A stretch of 64,000 bases of DNA from NCBI RefSeq assembly GCF_004324755.1, contig NZ_SDMQ01000007.1, positions 1 through 64,000 on the forward strand, read 5' to 3'. The position numbers were made by a program, and so were the translations under genes. This DNA is from Propioniciclava sinopodophylli. Its GTDB lineage: Bacteria; Actinomycetota; Actinomycetes; Propionibacteriales; Propionibacteriaceae. The notes beneath the pieces were generated by a model. The model was not told where the DNA came from. It saw nothing but the letters and a program-made list of their open reading frames with translations, and searched no databases. Of this stretch, positions 63,647 to 64,000 are shown one piece after another (position 1 is the stretch's first letter; every line of letters starts with the position of its first letter).

Positions 63647-63698
63647 AGCCCTCGGCGGGCTGGAGGCAAGCCCTCGGCGGGCTGGAGGCAAGCCCTCG
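63647..63698. repeat. two and a third copies of a related 22-bp repeat
   Basis: AGCCCTCGGCGGGCTGGAGG (plus CA) occurs at 63647-63668 and 63669-63690, with a partial third copy at 63691-63698. The reverse complement of the 63293 unit matches it at 18-19 of 22 positions, so the two arrays are members of one family in opposite orientation. Confidence 0.85.
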
Positions 63699-63702
63699 AC
63701 GG

Positions 63703-63969
63703 TCAGGGCGTACCGGGCCCCTCGACGACGGTGAAGCGGACGGTGTGGATCTGAGTCACCACGCGCAGACGCAGGGTCTCGGGTGCCGGCGGGCAGGCGC
63801 ACGCACGGCGCACGAGCTTGCGCAGGGCGTCGATGAGGTCGGTCTCGTCCAGGCAGTGGGCGCAGGCGTCGATGTGGTGGCGCAGCTCGTCCGCCTCGCG
63901 CTCGGTCAGTTCGCCGTCCAGGAACTGGTGCACGCGCTCCTCGACGAAGCGGCAGTCGACCTCACGCAT
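63703..63969 (-). CDS. zinc-containing anti-sigma factor (RsrA/RshA type)
   Basis: The 88-residue product has the ZAS motif HHIDACAHCLDE (HxxxCxxC, about residues 31-38) with an upstream His in ERVHQFLDGELTEREADELR, and further cysteines in RRACACPP. Such proteins hold a SigR/SigH-type sigma factor and release it on thiol oxidation, when zinc is lost. The ATG at 63969 follows GGGAGG. A sigma gene is expected just upstream, beyond the right edge. bL37 and pdtaS downstream repeat the mycobacterial order. Confidence 0.9.
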   Translation of the reverse strand: MREVDCRFVEERVHQFLDGELTEREADELRHHIDACAHCLDETDLIDALRKLVRRACACPPAPETLRLRVVTQIHTVRFTVVEGPGTP

Positions 63970-64000
63970 CGCTACCTCCCGTCGCGATGCCCAGGGAGGC
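63962..64000 (-). CDS. possible 3' end of the cognate sigma factor gene
   Basis: In one minus-strand frame the last bases read ASLGIATGGSDA-stop, with the TGA (63962-63964) overlapping the anti-sigma ATG by 8 bp, a layout common for sigma/anti-sigma pairs. Another frame ends at a stop 8 bp before that ATG, so the choice is not certain. Only 12 residues are visible. Confidence 0.3.
   Translation of the reverse strand, partial: ASLGIATGGSDA

Overview
The window is GC-rich, densely coded actinobacterial chromosome. The gene set points to Propionibacteriaceae or a close relative. Supporting genes are methylmalonyl-CoA epimerase, a PduO-type cobalamin adenosyltransferase and PEP carboxylase (propionate/methylmalonyl metabolism), a WhiB1-type regulator, NucS, the GlgE pathway, a fused 2-oxoglutarate enzyme (Kgd) and the 24-residue ribosomal protein bL37. 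Gene order repeatedly matches blocks known from Mycobacterium tuberculosis (gatCAB/ACT/ligA/mnmA/iscS; rho-rpmE-prfA-prmC-sua5-wecA-atp; nucS/epimerase/ybbN/glgB/glgE; whiB1/pdtaS/anti-sigma), so this is mostly core genome. No gene-free stretch reaches 300 bases.

Layout. 1-200: 5' end of a DUF222 (13E12-type) gene that runs off the left edge. 356-5186: minus-strand gatC-gatA-gatB-VanZ-like operon with a KdgK-like sugar kinase after it. 5363-6700: ACT-domain gene, a small membrane protein, and a 25-codon cysteine-rich leader peptide upstream of an orphan NIL-domain gene. 6798-13786: minus-strand iscS, small ORF, mnmA, MetE-like gene, GT39-type mannosyltransferase, ligA. 13931-25077: plus-strand glgX-glgE-maltokinase-glgB-GNAT/Nudix fusion-ppc. 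25160-35266: short mixed operons (ybbN, pgm, PH-domain protein, epimerase, DivIVA-like, AI-2E permease, nucS, hydrolase, cyclophilin lipoprotein, adenosyltransferase, DUF2550). 35287-42794: the complete F1Fo ATP synthase operon. 42787-53401: minus-strand wecA, sua5, prmC, prfA, rpmE, rho, GT87 transferase, thrH, hom, lysA. 53504-64000: tRNA-Arg(CCG), a lytic transglycosylase, kgd-DUF6104-galK, whiB1, a ROK protein, pdtaS, bL37 and an RsrA/RshA anti-sigma factor, whose sigma gene would lie just past the right edge.

How the genes work together. GlgE, maltokinase, GlgB and GlgX make and trim alpha-glucan from maltose-1-phosphate, and the nearby phosphoglucomutase links this to glucose phosphates. 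IscS and MnmA supply and use sulfur for tRNA 2-thiouridine. GatCAB amidates mischarged tRNAs. LysA, Hom and ThrH belong to the aspartate family of amino acids, with ThrH standing where a conventional homoserine kinase would be expected.

The most interesting candidates are: (i) the leader peptide with a TGT-TGT-CCG-TGT-TGT run whose stop codon lies in a hairpin upstream of a stand-alone NIL (sulfur amino-acid-binding type) domain; (ii) a dispersed-type repeat inserted in frame in the maltokinase; (iii) a 22-bp repeat family in inverted orientation on both sides of the bL37 gene; (iv) a truncated-GNAT/Nudix fusion abutting glgB. All functional statements come from reading motifs and gene order by eye; no database search was run.
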